Assembly (NCBI GenBank): GCA_017960905.1
Contig: JAGCYH010000054.1
Coordinates: 1-58,752, forward strand
Origin: Bacteroidales bacterium
GTDB taxonomy: Bacteria; Bacteroidota; Bacteroidia; Bacteroidales; Marinilabiliaceae
Direction: 5' to 3'
Length of the DNA: 58,752 nt
The notes below the pieces were generated by a model, which saw nothing but the letters and a program-made list of their open reading frames with translations, did not search any database and was not told where the DNA came from. Of the stretch, positions 24,486 through 33,594 are shown piece after piece (position 1 is the first letter of the stretch; the number at the start of each line of letters is the position of its first letter). Both the position numbers and the translations under genes were made by a program.

Positions 24486-25169
24486 ATGAAATATACTGAA
24501 AATCACAAACTCGTCGATATTATCAAGGACCACTATCCGCTCTTGCCCATCATAAGCCGTTTCGGCATTCCGTCGGGCTTTGGCGACAAGACGGTGCGCC
24601 TGGTGTGCAAGGAGCGCGACATCGACTGCCCGACGTTCCTGGCGGTGCTCAACTATGTGGCCAATGGCGATATGCGCGGTGTCGGACAAGTCTCGGTGCG
24701 CGCTATGGTGAAATTCCTGCGGTCGTCGCACGAATATTATAAAACATTCTATTTCAGTTATTTGCGCGAAAGACTCAAAAACGCGATAAACTACAACACC
24801 GACAATAAATTGTCGGTGCTGATAATAAAGTTTTTCGATTCTTATACCGCCGAAGTCATACATCACCTTCAGTATGAGGATGATGTGATGTTCAAATACG
24901 TCGATGCGCTAACCGACGGCCGGCGCCCGGCCGTGCCGTTCGACCGCCTGCGCCACGAGCGCCAGCACGCCGACATCGACTCGACGCTCTCGGAGCTTAT
25001 CAACGTGATTATCAAGTATTACTCCGATGCCGGCAAGGCCAATGAGCTCAATGCCGTGCTCTTCGACATTTTCTCGTGCGACGACGACCTGAAAACGCAC
25101 TGCCGCATTGAGGACAACCTGTTTATTCCTGCTGTTACTATTCTCGAGAAAGATTCCGTACAAAAATGA
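24486..25169 (+). CDS. Hemerythrin-domain protein (RIC/YtfE-like)
   Basis: A 227-residue cytoplasmic protein. The first 75 residues resemble the ScdA/DUF542 type N-terminus of iron-sulfur repair proteins (LLPIISRFGIPSGFGDKTV), but without the usual pair of cysteines in the same place; Cys41 and Cys48 are present. The helical second part has the di-iron ligand candidates His82, His126/127 with Glu131, His157 or His161, His205 and Glu209. RIC proteins mend iron-sulfur clusters damaged by NO or oxygen. The stop overlaps the LuxR-type gene (ATGA, 25166-25169), arguing for a functional pair. Confidence 0.83.
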   Translation: MKYTENHKLVDIIKDHYPLLPIISRFGIPSGFGDKTVRLVCKERDIDCPTFLAVLNYVANGDMRGVGQVSVRAMVKFLRSSHEYYKTFYFSYLRERLKNAINYNTDNKLSVLIIKFFDSYTAEVIHHLQYEDDVMFKYVDALTDGRRPAVPFDRLRHERQHADIDSTLSELINVIIKYYSDAGKANELNAVLFDIFSCDDDLKTHCRIEDNLFIPAVTILEKDSVQK

Positions 25170-25777
25170 GTCACACGAGGGAAACATACAAAATTGCTGT
25201 CGTCGAGACTTCGGTCATAGTACGCACTGGCGTCATCGCGGCGCTTAAGCGCGCGCTCGACTCGAATATGCAGTTTTTCGAGCTCGACAGCATTGAGGCA
25301 TTTCAGGCAAATATGAAAGTTTATTCGCCTGATATTGTGATAGTTAATCCGTTTATGGGCGGTTTCTTCGATGTCGGGCAATACCGCGCCGAAAAACCTT
25401 TGGCCGATGCCAAATTCATAGCTATTGTCTCGTCGCTTTGCGACGAGAATCTGCTCGCCGGTTACGATGGTCGTATAAGCATTTATAGTACTGAGCCACA
25501 GATACATAACCTGCTCGATGCCCTTATGGGCAACACCCCCGACGACGACACCGAAAATTCCGAGGAGGATGTTCTTTCGCAACGCGAGAAAGAGATTGTC
25601 TGTGAGGTGGTTAAAGGCCTGACCAACAAAGAGATAGCCGACCGTATGAACTTGTCGGTGTTTACGGTGCTTACGCACCGTAGGAATATCTCGAAAAAAC
25701 TGCAGATACATAGCTCAACTGCGCTCACTATCTACGCCATTACCAACAACTTAGTATCTATCGACGAAGTGAAATAG
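25166..25777 (+). CDS. LuxR-type transcriptional regulator with degenerate receiver
   Basis: A 203-residue regulator. Residues 1-120 have a CheY-like receiver layout, but the phosphoacceptor position is asparagine (PDIVIVNPF, Asn61) and the acidic pair after strand 1 is reduced to a single Glu14. It is unlikely to be switched by phosphorylation. The LuxR HTH follows (137-195) with SQREKEIVCEVVKGLTNKEI and SVFTVLTHRRNISKKL. It may be controlled by binding to the hemerythrin partner, whose gene overlaps its start. The ABC exporter gene begins five bases downstream. Confidence 0.87.
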   Translation: MSHTRETYKIAVVETSVIVRTGVIAALKRALDSNMQFFELDSIEAFQANMKVYSPDIVIVNPFMGGFFDVGQYRAEKPLADAKFIAIVSSLCDENLLAGYDGRISIYSTEPQIHNLLDALMGNTPDDDTENSEEDVLSQREKEIVCEVVKGLTNKEIADRMNLSVFTVLTHRRNISKKLQIHSSTALTIYAITNNLVSIDEVK

Positions 25778-25782
25778 TTTTT

Positions 25783-27549
25783 ATGAAAGAACACATAAGA
25801 TACATATTGCGGGCGTTGAAACTTATTTGGCTGAGCAGTCCGAAATGGGCTATTTTCAACTCGGTCTTTATAGTTTTGCGCGGCTCTGTGCCTCTTATGA
25901 TGTTGTGGGTCATTAAATTGCTCGTCGATACCACCGATCAGCAGTTGCAAAACAACGAATTCGACATTCACGAGGTCATTTTCGTGCTTTCGGCCGTAGG
26001 CATTTTGTTTGTAATCAACTCGCTTACAGCCTCGCTGCACAGTATTGTGCGCGAGAGGCAGACTTTCTGTCTCAACCGTTATCTGTCGGACATCATTCAT
26101 AATAAAACGACATCGGTAGGTTACAGCTTTTTCGAAGACGCCAATTACCAGAATATCTATTACCGAGCTGTGAGCGACGCCCGAAGCAAGCCCCAGCAAG
26201 TGTTCTACAATATGGTCGGCGTGCTGCAGAACGGCTTTACGCTCGGCGCCATTGCCATTATTCTGATTTCGATTTACTGGCTCATGCCGGTAATCATCGT
26301 TCTGGTGGCTCTGCCGATTATTATCCTGCGCATACATTATTCGCGTAAGTATTTCAAAATGAGGCGCGAACAGACGAGCGAAGAGCGCGAGCTCAATTAC
26401 TACAACCGCGTGCTGACGGCCAAAGAGTTCGCCAAAGAGGTGCGTTTGTTCAGTCTGGGCGATTTGTTCCGCAAAAAATATCAGGATGTCGACACCGAAA
26501 TACATAAATCGCAGCGTAAATTATTGGTAACCATTGCAATACGTGAGGCGATTCTTCAGTTTGTCATTTCGCTGCTTATGATTGTGGTTTTCGGTTTTCT
26601 GATTTGGCAGGCTACAAAAGGCGACATGACGGTTGGTTCGCTCGCCATGTATTTTATGGCCATACATCGAGGCTATACCATTGTGCAAGATTTGCTTCAG
26701 CGTATCGCTTCGCTCTACGAAAATAATCTTTTCCTGCGCAATGTGTTCGAATTTCTTGATATGAAAATCGACAAAGAGCAGGCGCATGCGAAATTTCCTA
26801 CGCTCACCAAAGGCATTTCGCTTCGCAACGTGTCGTTCAAATATCCCAACACGAGCCGCACAGCGCTCAAAAACCTCAATCTCGACATACGCAACGGCGA
26901 GACACTCGCCGTTGTCGGAAATAACGGCAGCGGCAAAAGCACACTGCTCAAAATCATCTGCGGCCTCTACAAACCCACTGAGGGTCAGGTGTTTTACGAC
27001 GGCGTCGATTTAGCTGAGATAAGCGACAAGGAGATTTCGAAAAACGTGTCGGCCATCTTCCAGGACTTTGTGCTCTACAACGTTACCGCGCGCGACAACA
27101 TCTGGTATGGCAATATCGACGCGCCCAACGACGATGCCGAAATACAGTCGGCTGCCCGCTCCGCGGGTATCGACAAGGTGTTTGCCGAGCTCAAAAATGG
27201 ATACGACACGCGCCTCGGCAACCTCTTCCCCGACGGCGAGATGCTCAGTCAGGGCGAGTGGCAGCGCACGGCTCTCGCGCGCTCGTTTTTCAACAAGTCG
27301 CAAGTAATCGTTATGGACGAGCCCACAAGCTCGCTCGACGCTTTCACGCAAGCCGACCTTACCGATAATTTCAGGGCCATCACGCAAAACCGCACTGCTA
27401 TCATTGTCAGTCACCGCCTGTCGACGATACGCGTTGCCGACCGCATAGCGGTCGTCAACGACAAGCACATTGTGGAAATAGGCACCTACGACGAACTGAT
27501 GGCGCAAAAAGGCTTTTTGTACCGAATGGTACAAAAATTAGAACATTGA
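25783..27549 (+). CDS. ABC exporter, fused permease and ATPase
   Basis: A 588-residue half-transporter. Six membrane helices occupy about 22-300. The ATPase domain holds Walker A (GNNGSGKST, 379-387), the Q-loop at IFQDFVLYN, a signature of the form LSQGEWQ, which deviates from LSGGQ (488-494), Walker B at VIVMDEPTSSLD, and the H-loop SHR. The family exports peptides, lipids or drugs. The LuxR regulator gene ends five bases upstream, so it is probably co-regulated. No peptidase (C39) domain is fused. The substrate is unknown. Confidence 0.92.
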   Translation: MKEHIRYILRALKLIWLSSPKWAIFNSVFIVLRGSVPLMMLWVIKLLVDTTDQQLQNNEFDIHEVIFVLSAVGILFVINSLTASLHSIVRERQTFCLNRYLSDIIHNKTTSVGYSFFEDANYQNIYYRAVSDARSKPQQVFYNMVGVLQNGFTLGAIAIILISIYWLMPVIIVLVALPIIILRIHYSRKYFKMRREQTSEERELNYYNRVLTAKEFAKEVRLFSLGDLFRKKYQDVDTEIHKSQRKLLVTIAIREAILQFVISLLMIVVFGFLIWQATKGDMTVGSLAMYFMAIHRGYTIVQDLLQRIASLYENNLFLRNVFEFLDMKIDKEQAHAKFPTLTKGISLRNVSFKYPNTSRTALKNLNLDIRNGETLAVVGNNGSGKSTLLKIICGLYKPTEGQVFYDGVDLAEISDKEISKNVSAIFQDFVLYNVTARDNIWYGNIDAPNDDAEIQSAARSAGIDKVFAELKNGYDTRLGNLFPDGEMLSQGEWQRTALARSFFNKSQVIVMDEPTSSLDAFTQADLTDNFRAITQNRTAIIVSHRLSTIRVADRIAVVNDKHIVEIGTYDELMAQKGFLYRMVQKLEH

Positions 27550-27583
27550 CTCTGTAACTGAATGATTTCCTAGGGTTTATGCC

Positions 27584-27931
27584 CTATCTGAAAGCTTCCT
27601 TTATATGCTCTACGGTGTACTGACCTCTTAAAAACCGAATTACAATGAGGTCGAAACGCGCCTCTTCGGTGCGTTTGAACCTGTCGATAAAGAAGTTGGC
27701 CGCTGTCGACAAGTAACGCATCTTCGATGCCGACATGGTGTCGCGGGCCTCTACGTTGCCGCTGCGCGTCTTCACCTCTATAAACACAAGCGTGCGCCCG
27801 TCGAGCGCTATGATGTCGATTTCTTTGTGCATGAACCGCCAGTTGCGGTACAATATCTTGAAACCTTGCCGTAGAATATATTCTACGGCAATCTCCTCGC
27901 CAGTTTTTCCAAGTTCGTTGTGTTCGGCCAT
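27584..27931 (-). CDS. YraN/UPF0102 family nuclease-like protein
   Basis: A 115-residue protein with the restriction-endonuclease-like fold of the family: GKTGEEIAVEYI, RFMHKEIDIIALDG, and FIEVKTRSG, together giving the Glu/Asp/E-x-K site. Its role is not established; a DNA-processing function is usually inferred. The gene is convergent with the ABC exporter, 34 bases apart. Confidence 0.93.
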   Translation of the reverse strand: MAEHNELGKTGEEIAVEYILRQGFKILYRNWRFMHKEIDIIALDGRTLVFIEVKTRSGNVEARDTMSASKMRYLSTAANFFIDRFKRTEEARFDLIVIRFLRGQYTVEHIKEAFR

Positions 27932-27981
27932 AATGTTTTAGCTGATAGGTTTTTAGTTGAAAATCACCACTTTACACCGTA

Positions 27982-29478
27982 TCAGTGTTTGTGGTAATTT
28001 AGCTGTGTCTTCTCGTATTTCGGTTCGCAAGTCAGGCTGATGCCCAGCTTTTTGAATGTCTGTTCGTCGATGTTTGTTACCATTACGGTGGTGTGAGCTG
28101 TTGAGCCTTTGAGTTTTGGTATCTGTTGCAAAGCTCTCTCTGCCAGCTCGTTGTGCGCTGCCGATGACGACAGCGCTATCAGAATCTCGTCGGTGTGGAG
28201 ACGCGGGTTTGTACTGCCCAAATACTCGGTTTTGAGCGTTTGAATTGGTTCAATGGCTAGTCGCGAGATGAGGTTGAACGATTGGTCGATATTGCCCAGA
28301 ACTTTCAAAGCGTTGAGCAGTGCGGCAGCCAACGGACCGAGCAGGTCCGATGTCTTGCCGGTTACTATCGTGCCGTCGGGCAGTTCGATAGCCGCTGCCG
28401 GCCGGCCTTCGGTCGCCGCCTCTTTCTTTAGAGCTGCGTCAACTACCTTATAGTCAGTAGTTTTCAGATGCGCTTGCTGCATCAGCGATTCCAGTTTTTC
28501 CTGACTGTCTTTCGATTCGCCGAAACGTTTTTTGTCGCACAGGCATTTGTAGTAGCGGCGTATTATCTCTTGGCAGGCCGCCTGGCGGCACACTTCGTCG
28601 TCGATAATGCAGTTGCCGGCCATGTTGACTCCCATGTCGGTAGGACTTTTATACGGACTTTGTCCGTAAATCATTTCAAATGTGGTGTTTAGCACCGAGA
28701 AAGCCTCCACGTCGCGGTTGTAGTTGACGGTTGTAACGCCGTACGCCTCAAGGTGGAACGAGTCGATGATGTTCACGTCGTTGAGGTCGGCTGTGGCGGC
28801 CTCGTAGGCGAGGTTTATCGGGTGCTTGAGCGGAATGTTCCAAATGGGGAATGTCTCAAATTTGGCGTATCCCGCGTTGATGCCGTATTTGTGCTCGTGA
28901 TAGAGTTGCGAGAGGCACACGGCCAGTTTGCCGCTGCCCGGACCGGGCGCGGTAACAACTACAAGCGGTCGTGATGTCTTGATATACTGGTTCTTACCAT
29001 ATCCTTTGTCCGAAACGATGAGCTCCACGTTGTTCGGATACCCGTCGATGCGGTAGTGGCGGTACGAAGGCATGTTGATGCTTTTGAGCAGTTTCTCGAA
29101 GCGGACAGCCAGCGGCTGTCCGTCGAATTTCGTGAGGCACACGCTGCCCACGAACAGACCTACGCTGTTGAACTCGTCGATGAGGCGCAGCACGTCCTCG
29201 TCGTAGGTTATGCCGTAGTCGCCGCGTATCTTGTTCGCCTCAATGTCTTCGGAGTTGATGGCTATTATGATTTCTATTTTGTCTTTCAGCTTCAGGAGCA
29301 TTTGCATCTTCGAGTCGGGCTGGAAGCCCGGCAGCACACGCGACGCGTGATAGTCGTCGAAGAGTTTGCCGCCAATCTCGAGGTAGAGTTTGTTGCCGAA
29401 TTTCTTTATTCGCTCCGCTATGTGAGCCGATTGCGTCGAAACGTATTTGTCGTTGTCGAAACCTATTTTTGAGTTCAT
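27982..29478 (-). CDS. DUF1846 family protein
   Basis: Predicted 498-residue cytoplasmic protein. The ATG at 29478 is preferred because the reading frame upstream of it contains the promoter element. The N-terminus (KIGFDNDKYVSTQSAHIAERI) and the internal VVTAPGPGSGKLAVCLSQLYHE are typical of the family, the latter looking like a modified nucleotide-binding loop. Structures are known for homologues but a biochemical role is not firmly assigned. Length is normal. Confidence 0.9.
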   Translation of the reverse strand: MNSKIGFDNDKYVSTQSAHIAERIKKFGNKLYLEIGGKLFDDYHASRVLPGFQPDSKMQMLLKLKDKIEIIIAINSEDIEANKIRGDYGITYDEDVLRLIDEFNSVGLFVGSVCLTKFDGQPLAVRFEKLLKSINMPSYRHYRIDGYPNNVELIVSDKGYGKNQYIKTSRPLVVVTAPGPGSGKLAVCLSQLYHEHKYGINAGYAKFETFPIWNIPLKHPINLAYEAATADLNDVNIIDSFHLEAYGVTTVNYNRDVEAFSVLNTTFEMIYGQSPYKSPTDMGVNMAGNCIIDDEVCRQAACQEIIRRYYKCLCDKKRFGESKDSQEKLESLMQQAHLKTTDYKVVDAALKKEAATEGRPAAAIELPDGTIVTGKTSDLLGPLAAALLNALKVLGNIDQSFNLISRLAIEPIQTLKTEYLGSTNPRLHTDEILIALSSSAAHNELAERALQQIPKLKGSTAHTTVMVTNIDEQTFKKLGISLTCEPKYEKTQLNYHKH

Positions 29479-29480
29479 TT

Positions 29481-29532
29481 TGCGCGTATTTTTACGCGCA
29501 CAAATATACCGATAAAAATTGCATCCACACAA
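29481..29532 (-). promoter_or_regulatory. Promoter and leader hairpin of the DUF1846 gene
   Basis: On the minus strand TTG (29530-29532) is followed after 21 bases by TATATTTG (29501-29508). Directly after it, and directly before the ATG, lies a perfect 8-bp inverted repeat TGCGCGTA/TACGCGCA (29481-29488 and 29493-29500, TTTT between). The hairpin would sit at the very 5' end of the transcript two bases from the start codon. Confidence 0.6.
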
Positions 29533-29633
29533 CTTTTTCCCGTTACGGTGAGTTTTTTTCAGTGAAATACTTATTCACTTTTTGTGGCAATAAAAATTTG
29601 AAAAAAAACTGCCGTTTTAATTTTTAATATTGC

Positions 29634-29641
29634 TACCTTTG
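29634..29641 (+). promoter_or_regulatory. -7 promoter element of mdh
   Basis: TACCTTTG matches TAnnTTTG, 41 bases before the start codon. There is no good -33 at the usual spacing; the upstream is strongly A/T-rich. Confidence 0.55.
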
Positions 29642-29682
29642 TAGTCTCAAAAAAAGAAATATAGAATTAAAATATAACAGAC

Positions 29683-30624
29683 ATGAGTAAAGTAACAGTA
29701 GTAGGTGCAGGAAATGTAGGTGCCACATGCGCTAACGTTCTTGCGTTCAATGAAGTAGCCGATGAGGTAATAATGCTTGATATCAAAGAGGGCGTTTCCG
29801 AAGGCAAAGCAATGGACATGATGCAGACAGCTCAGCTGCTCGGTTTCGACACACGCTTGGTTGGTTGCACAAATGACTATTCTAAGACAGCAAATTCTGA
29901 CGTTGTTGTCATTACTTCTGGCATTCCGCGTAAACCCGGAATGACACGCGAAGAGCTTCTTGGCGTAAACGCAGGTATTGTTAAAAGTGTGGCTGAAAAC
30001 CTTTTGAAATACTCGCCGAACGCAATTATCGTTTGTATCTCGAACCCGATGGATACAATGACTTATCTTACGCTCAAAGCGCTCAAACTTCCGAAAAACC
30101 GCGTAATTGGTATGGGCGGCGCGCTCGACAGCTCGCGCTTCAAGTATTTCCTCTCGCAGGCTATCGGTTGCAACGCCAACGAAGTCGAAGGCTTCGTTAT
30201 CGGTGGTCACGGCGATACCACTATGATTCCTATGGCGCGTTTCGCAACTTACAAAGGCATGCCAGTGTCGAATTTCCTCAGCGCTGAGAAAATCGACGAG
30301 GTGGTTAAATCGACTATGGTCGGTGGCGCTACTCTCACTGGTCTCCTTGGTACTTCGGCTTGGTACGCTCCTGGCGCTGCCGGCGCTTTCGTCGTTGAAT
30401 CTATCATTCACGACCAGAAGAAGATGATTCCGTGCTCGGTTCTCCTCGAAGGCGAATACGGCGAATCTGACCTTTGCATCGGCGTGCCTGTTATTCTTGG
30501 CAAAAACGGCATCGAGAAAATCGTTGAACTCGATCTCAACGACGACGAAAAAGCCAAGTTCGCTGCTAGTGCAAAATCCGTAAAGGGTAATGTTTCAACT
30601 CTTAAAGAATTGAAACTGATATAA
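29683..30624 (+). CDS. mdh: Malate dehydrogenase
   Basis: A 313-residue LDH-like malate dehydrogenase interconverting malate and oxaloacetate with NAD, part of the reductive branch to succinate in Bacteroidales. GAGNVG (8-13) binds NAD, Asp33 defines NAD preference, and Arg83 and Arg89 in IPRKPGMTRE suit malate. The catalytic pair is Asp149 (LDSSRF) with His176 (GGHGDT). Single-gene unit with its own promoter and a strong terminator. Confidence 0.96.
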   Translation: MSKVTVVGAGNVGATCANVLAFNEVADEVIMLDIKEGVSEGKAMDMMQTAQLLGFDTRLVGCTNDYSKTANSDVVVITSGIPRKPGMTREELLGVNAGIVKSVAENLLKYSPNAIIVCISNPMDTMTYLTLKALKLPKNRVIGMGGALDSSRFKYFLSQAIGCNANEVEGFVIGGHGDTTMIPMARFATYKGMPVSNFLSAEKIDEVVKSTMVGGATLTGLLGTSAWYAPGAAGAFVVESIIHDQKKMIPCSVLLEGEYGESDLCIGVPVILGKNGIEKIVELDLNDDEKAKFAASAKSVKGNVSTLKELKLI

Positions 30625-30654
30625 AAGGGTGGCTTCCCTGTTTTTTTGTTTTTG

Positions 30655-30690
30655 AAAGTCCGCTTTCGTTTCCGAAAGCGGACTTTTTTT
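30655..30690 (+). terminator. Terminator of mdh
   Basis: A perfect 14-bp stem AAAGTCCGCTTTCG (30655-30668) with CGAAAGCGGACTTT (30673-30686), loop TTTC, then TTTT. It lies 30 bases after the mdh stop. Confidence 0.9.
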
Positions 30691-30702
30691 ACCAACATTT
30701 CT

Positions 30703-30710
30703 TATTTTTG
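30703..30710 (+). promoter_or_regulatory. -7 promoter element of the CDF transporter gene
   Basis: TATTTTTG matches TAnnTTTG, 23 bases before the ATG, directly after the mdh terminator. Confidence 0.5.
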
Positions 30711-30733
30711 CGTTAGCAAAAAAACTAAATGTA

Positions 30734-31633
30734 ATGAACGAACAATCGCGCATACAACAGGCGCAGAGAGTAACGCTAGTGGGCTTTGTGGCCAACCTGG
30801 TGCTCAGCGGACTCAAAATCGTTGCCGGCATAGTGGGGCAGAGCGCCGCCATGCTTGCCGACGGTCTTCACTCGCTTAGCGACTTCGTTACCGATGCCGT
30901 TGTGATTATTTTCATCCGCATTTCGGGCAAAGCGTCCGACACCGACCACACTTACGGGCATGGCAAGTACGAGACGTTCGCCACGCTCATGATTTCGCTC
31001 GCGCTCTTCGGTGTTGGCGCCATGCTGCTCTACAACGGCGTTGTGGCTATCGTCGGCGCCATTGGCGGCGAACCGTTGCCCGAACCGTCGCTGCTCGCGC
31101 TTGGCGCGGCAGCTCTGTCGATTGTCGTCAAAGAGATTCTTTTTCAGTACACTCGCTACGTCGGACGGCGCATTGCAAGCCCCGCTGTCATTGCCAACGG
31201 CTGGCACCACCGTTCCGACGCCGTGTCGTCGATAGCGACTGCCGTAGGCATCGCTGGCGCTATTTTCCTGGGCAGCGAGTGGCGCGTGCTCGACCCCATC
31301 GCCGGACTTCTTGTGTCCATTTTCATCATCAAAGTGGCCTACGACCTCGCGCGGCCGTGCATTGGCGAACTGCTTGAGCAGTCGTTGCCGGCCGACATCT
31401 GCAAGATGATATCCGAAAATATCATGAACAATAAGCAAGTCATTAGCTATCACAAACTTAAGACACGTCGTATTGGCAACGCCGTCGCCATCGATGTGCA
31501 TATCATTCTCGATAAGAATCTGTCGTTCGTCGAAGCTCACAACGTTACCGAGGAGATAGAAAAGTCGCTCTACAACTCGTTCGACAAGCAGGAGTTATAT
31601 ATAAATATTCACGCCGAACCTAATGAACGATAG
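30734..31633 (+). CDS. Cation diffusion facilitator family transporter
   Basis: A 299-residue membrane protein with six predicted helices and a cytoplasmic C-terminal domain. Metal-site motifs are ADGLHSLSDFVTD in helix 2 (His/Asp pair) and HHRSDAVSS in helix 5, with DHTYGHGKYE in the loop between. CDF proteins export zinc, iron, manganese or similar divalent cations in exchange for protons. The gene is followed after 32 bases by the DPP III gene. Confidence 0.93.
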   Translation: MNEQSRIQQAQRVTLVGFVANLVLSGLKIVAGIVGQSAAMLADGLHSLSDFVTDAVVIIFIRISGKASDTDHTYGHGKYETFATLMISLALFGVGAMLLYNGVVAIVGAIGGEPLPEPSLLALGAAALSIVVKEILFQYTRYVGRRIASPAVIANGWHHRSDAVSSIATAVGIAGAIFLGSEWRVLDPIAGLLVSIFIIKVAYDLARPCIGELLEQSLPADICKMISENIMNNKQVISYHKLKTRRIGNAVAIDVHIILDKNLSFVEAHNVTEEIEKSLYNSFDKQELYINIHAEPNER

Positions 31634-31665
31634 TGAGTTAGCTGTTTTATAAAAATATTCAGACT

Positions 31666-33594
31666 ATGTCCGAACCAATAATTGACCGTTTTGCCGATAT
31701 TAAAATTCTCAGATACGAAGTATCTGAGTTTGAACAACTTCCGTTGCAACAAAAGCTGTTTCTCTATTGCCTTTCCGAGGCTGCGCTTTGGGGGCGCGAC
31801 ATTATTTGGGAGCAAAATTGCGCCGAAAACCTTCTTGTCCGCGATTTGCTCGAAACTGTTTATGCCAGTCAGTGCAGTGCTAATGCGCTCGACAGCAGAC
31901 TGTTGGGATATCTCAAGCGTGTCTGGTTCGCCAATGGCGTTCATCATCATTACAGCAACGACAAGTTCCGGCCGTCGTTTGCCGAGACCGAGCTTCGCCA
32001 ATGGATTTCCGACGTGCCCGACGACTTGTTTACAAGTCGTTTGCACGATACGAAGCAAAATGTCGCCGACAGAGTGTCAGCGGTTATTTTCGACCCCGAT
32101 TTCAAACCGAAAAAAGTCTGCCTCGATAAGAATCAGGATTTGCTAAAAGCTTCTGCTGTAAACTTTTATAGCGGCGTATGTCAGTCCGAAGTTGAGAGTT
32201 TCTACAAAAACGGCAAAGGTCGCAATGCCCTGAATAGCAACGCTGTACGCAAGGCCGACGGTTCTATCGGCGAAAAGGTTTGGCGCTTAGGCGGCATGTA
32301 CGGCGCAACTATCGAAAAGATAGTTTTTTGGCTCGAAAGAGCCAAAAAACATGCCTGTAACGAGCAGCAGAAAGAGGTTGTTGGTGCTTTGATAAAATAC
32401 TATAAATCAGGTGATTTGACCGATTTTGACGAATATAACAAGCTGTGGGTGGCTGAGAAGGCAGCGCCTGTCGATTTCATCAACGGCTTTATCGAGGTCT
32501 ATAGCGACCCGCTCGGACTGAAAGCAACTTGGGAATCTATTGTCGAACTTGTTGATAACGAGGCAAGTGAACGAATCCGCCTGATTTCTGAAAATGCCCA
32601 ATGGTTCGAAGACCATTCGCCCGTCGATGTACGCTACCGCAAGCGCAACGTCAGAGGTGTGAGCATGAAGGTGATAAACGCAGTGATGCTCGGCGGCGAT
32701 TGTTATCCCGCCACGCCCATTGGCGTCAATCTGCCCAATGCCGATTGGATACGCGAGAAGTATGGTTCTAAGTCGGTGTCGCTCAATAATATAACTCATG
32801 CGTGCAGCGTTGCTGCACGCGACAGTGGTGCGCTTGCCGAGTTTGCCGCAAGCAAAGCCGAAATAGAGTGCAGCCGCCAGTTCGCCGACCAAGCCGACGA
32901 CCTTCATACGCAGCTGCACGAGTGTCTCGGACACGGCTCGGGTCAAATGGCCGACGGCGTAACACTCGACGACCTGAAGGCTTACGGAAGCACTATCGAA
33001 GAGGCCCGCGCCGACCTTTTCGCGCTCTACTTCATGGCCGACGACAAGATGATTGAAATTGGCGCCGCGACATCGAAAGATGTCGCTTGGGCGCACTACG
33101 ACTCGTATATGCGCAATGGATTGCTTGTGCAAATGTCGAGAATTGAGCTGGGTAAAAATCTCGAGGAAGCTCACATGCGCAACCGTCAGCTTATATGCCG
33201 ATGGGTGCTGCAACGCGCTCAGCCAAAGCATGTTGCTGCCATCGTTGAGCGTGCCGGCAAGCACTATGTCGAGATTTACGATTACGAGGCGCTTCGCTCG
33301 CTCTTCGGCGAGCTGTTGCACGAAGTGCAACGCATAAAATCTGAAGGCGATTACGAAGCCGCTAAAAATTTGGTCGAGAACTATGGCGTTTGCCTCGATC
33401 AAACGCTTCATACTGAGGTTGTTGAGCGATACAAGCGACTCGATGTCGCGCCATTCAGCGGATTTGTCAATCCGCGTCTGGCGCCTGTTGAACGCGATGG
33501 TCAGATAGTCGATATAACTATCGACTATTCAGAAAGTTACGTCGATCAGATGTTGCGCTATTCGCGCGATTATTCGTTCAGAAATTCTCTTTAA
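31666..33594 (+). CDS. Dipeptidyl peptidase III (M49), HECLGH type
   Basis: A 642-residue zinc peptidase that removes dipeptides from the N-terminus of oligopeptides. The zinc motif is HECLGH (418-423), the Bacteroides variant of the eukaryotic HELLGH, and the second motif is EEARAD (445-450). No signal peptide is visible, so it appears cytoplasmic and would act on imported or recycled peptides. The 3' end overlaps the convergent aminotransferase gene by 17 bases. Confidence 0.92.
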   Translation: MSEPIIDRFADIKILRYEVSEFEQLPLQQKLFLYCLSEAALWGRDIIWEQNCAENLLVRDLLETVYASQCSANALDSRLLGYLKRVWFANGVHHHYSNDKFRPSFAETELRQWISDVPDDLFTSRLHDTKQNVADRVSAVIFDPDFKPKKVCLDKNQDLLKASAVNFYSGVCQSEVESFYKNGKGRNALNSNAVRKADGSIGEKVWRLGGMYGATIEKIVFWLERAKKHACNEQQKEVVGALIKYYKSGDLTDFDEYNKLWVAEKAAPVDFINGFIEVYSDPLGLKATWESIVELVDNEASERIRLISENAQWFEDHSPVDVRYRKRNVRGVSMKVINAVMLGGDCYPATPIGVNLPNADWIREKYGSKSVSLNNITHACSVAARDSGALAEFAASKAEIECSRQFADQADDLHTQLHECLGHGSGQMADGVTLDDLKAYGSTIEEARADLFALYFMADDKMIEIGAATSKDVAWAHYDSYMRNGLLVQMSRIELGKNLEEAHMRNRQLICRWVLQRAQPKHVAAIVERAGKHYVEIYDYEALRSLFGELLHEVQRIKSEGDYEAAKNLVENYGVCLDQTLHTEVVERYKRLDVAPFSGFVNPRLAPVERDGQIVDITIDYSESYVDQMLRYSRDYSFRNSL

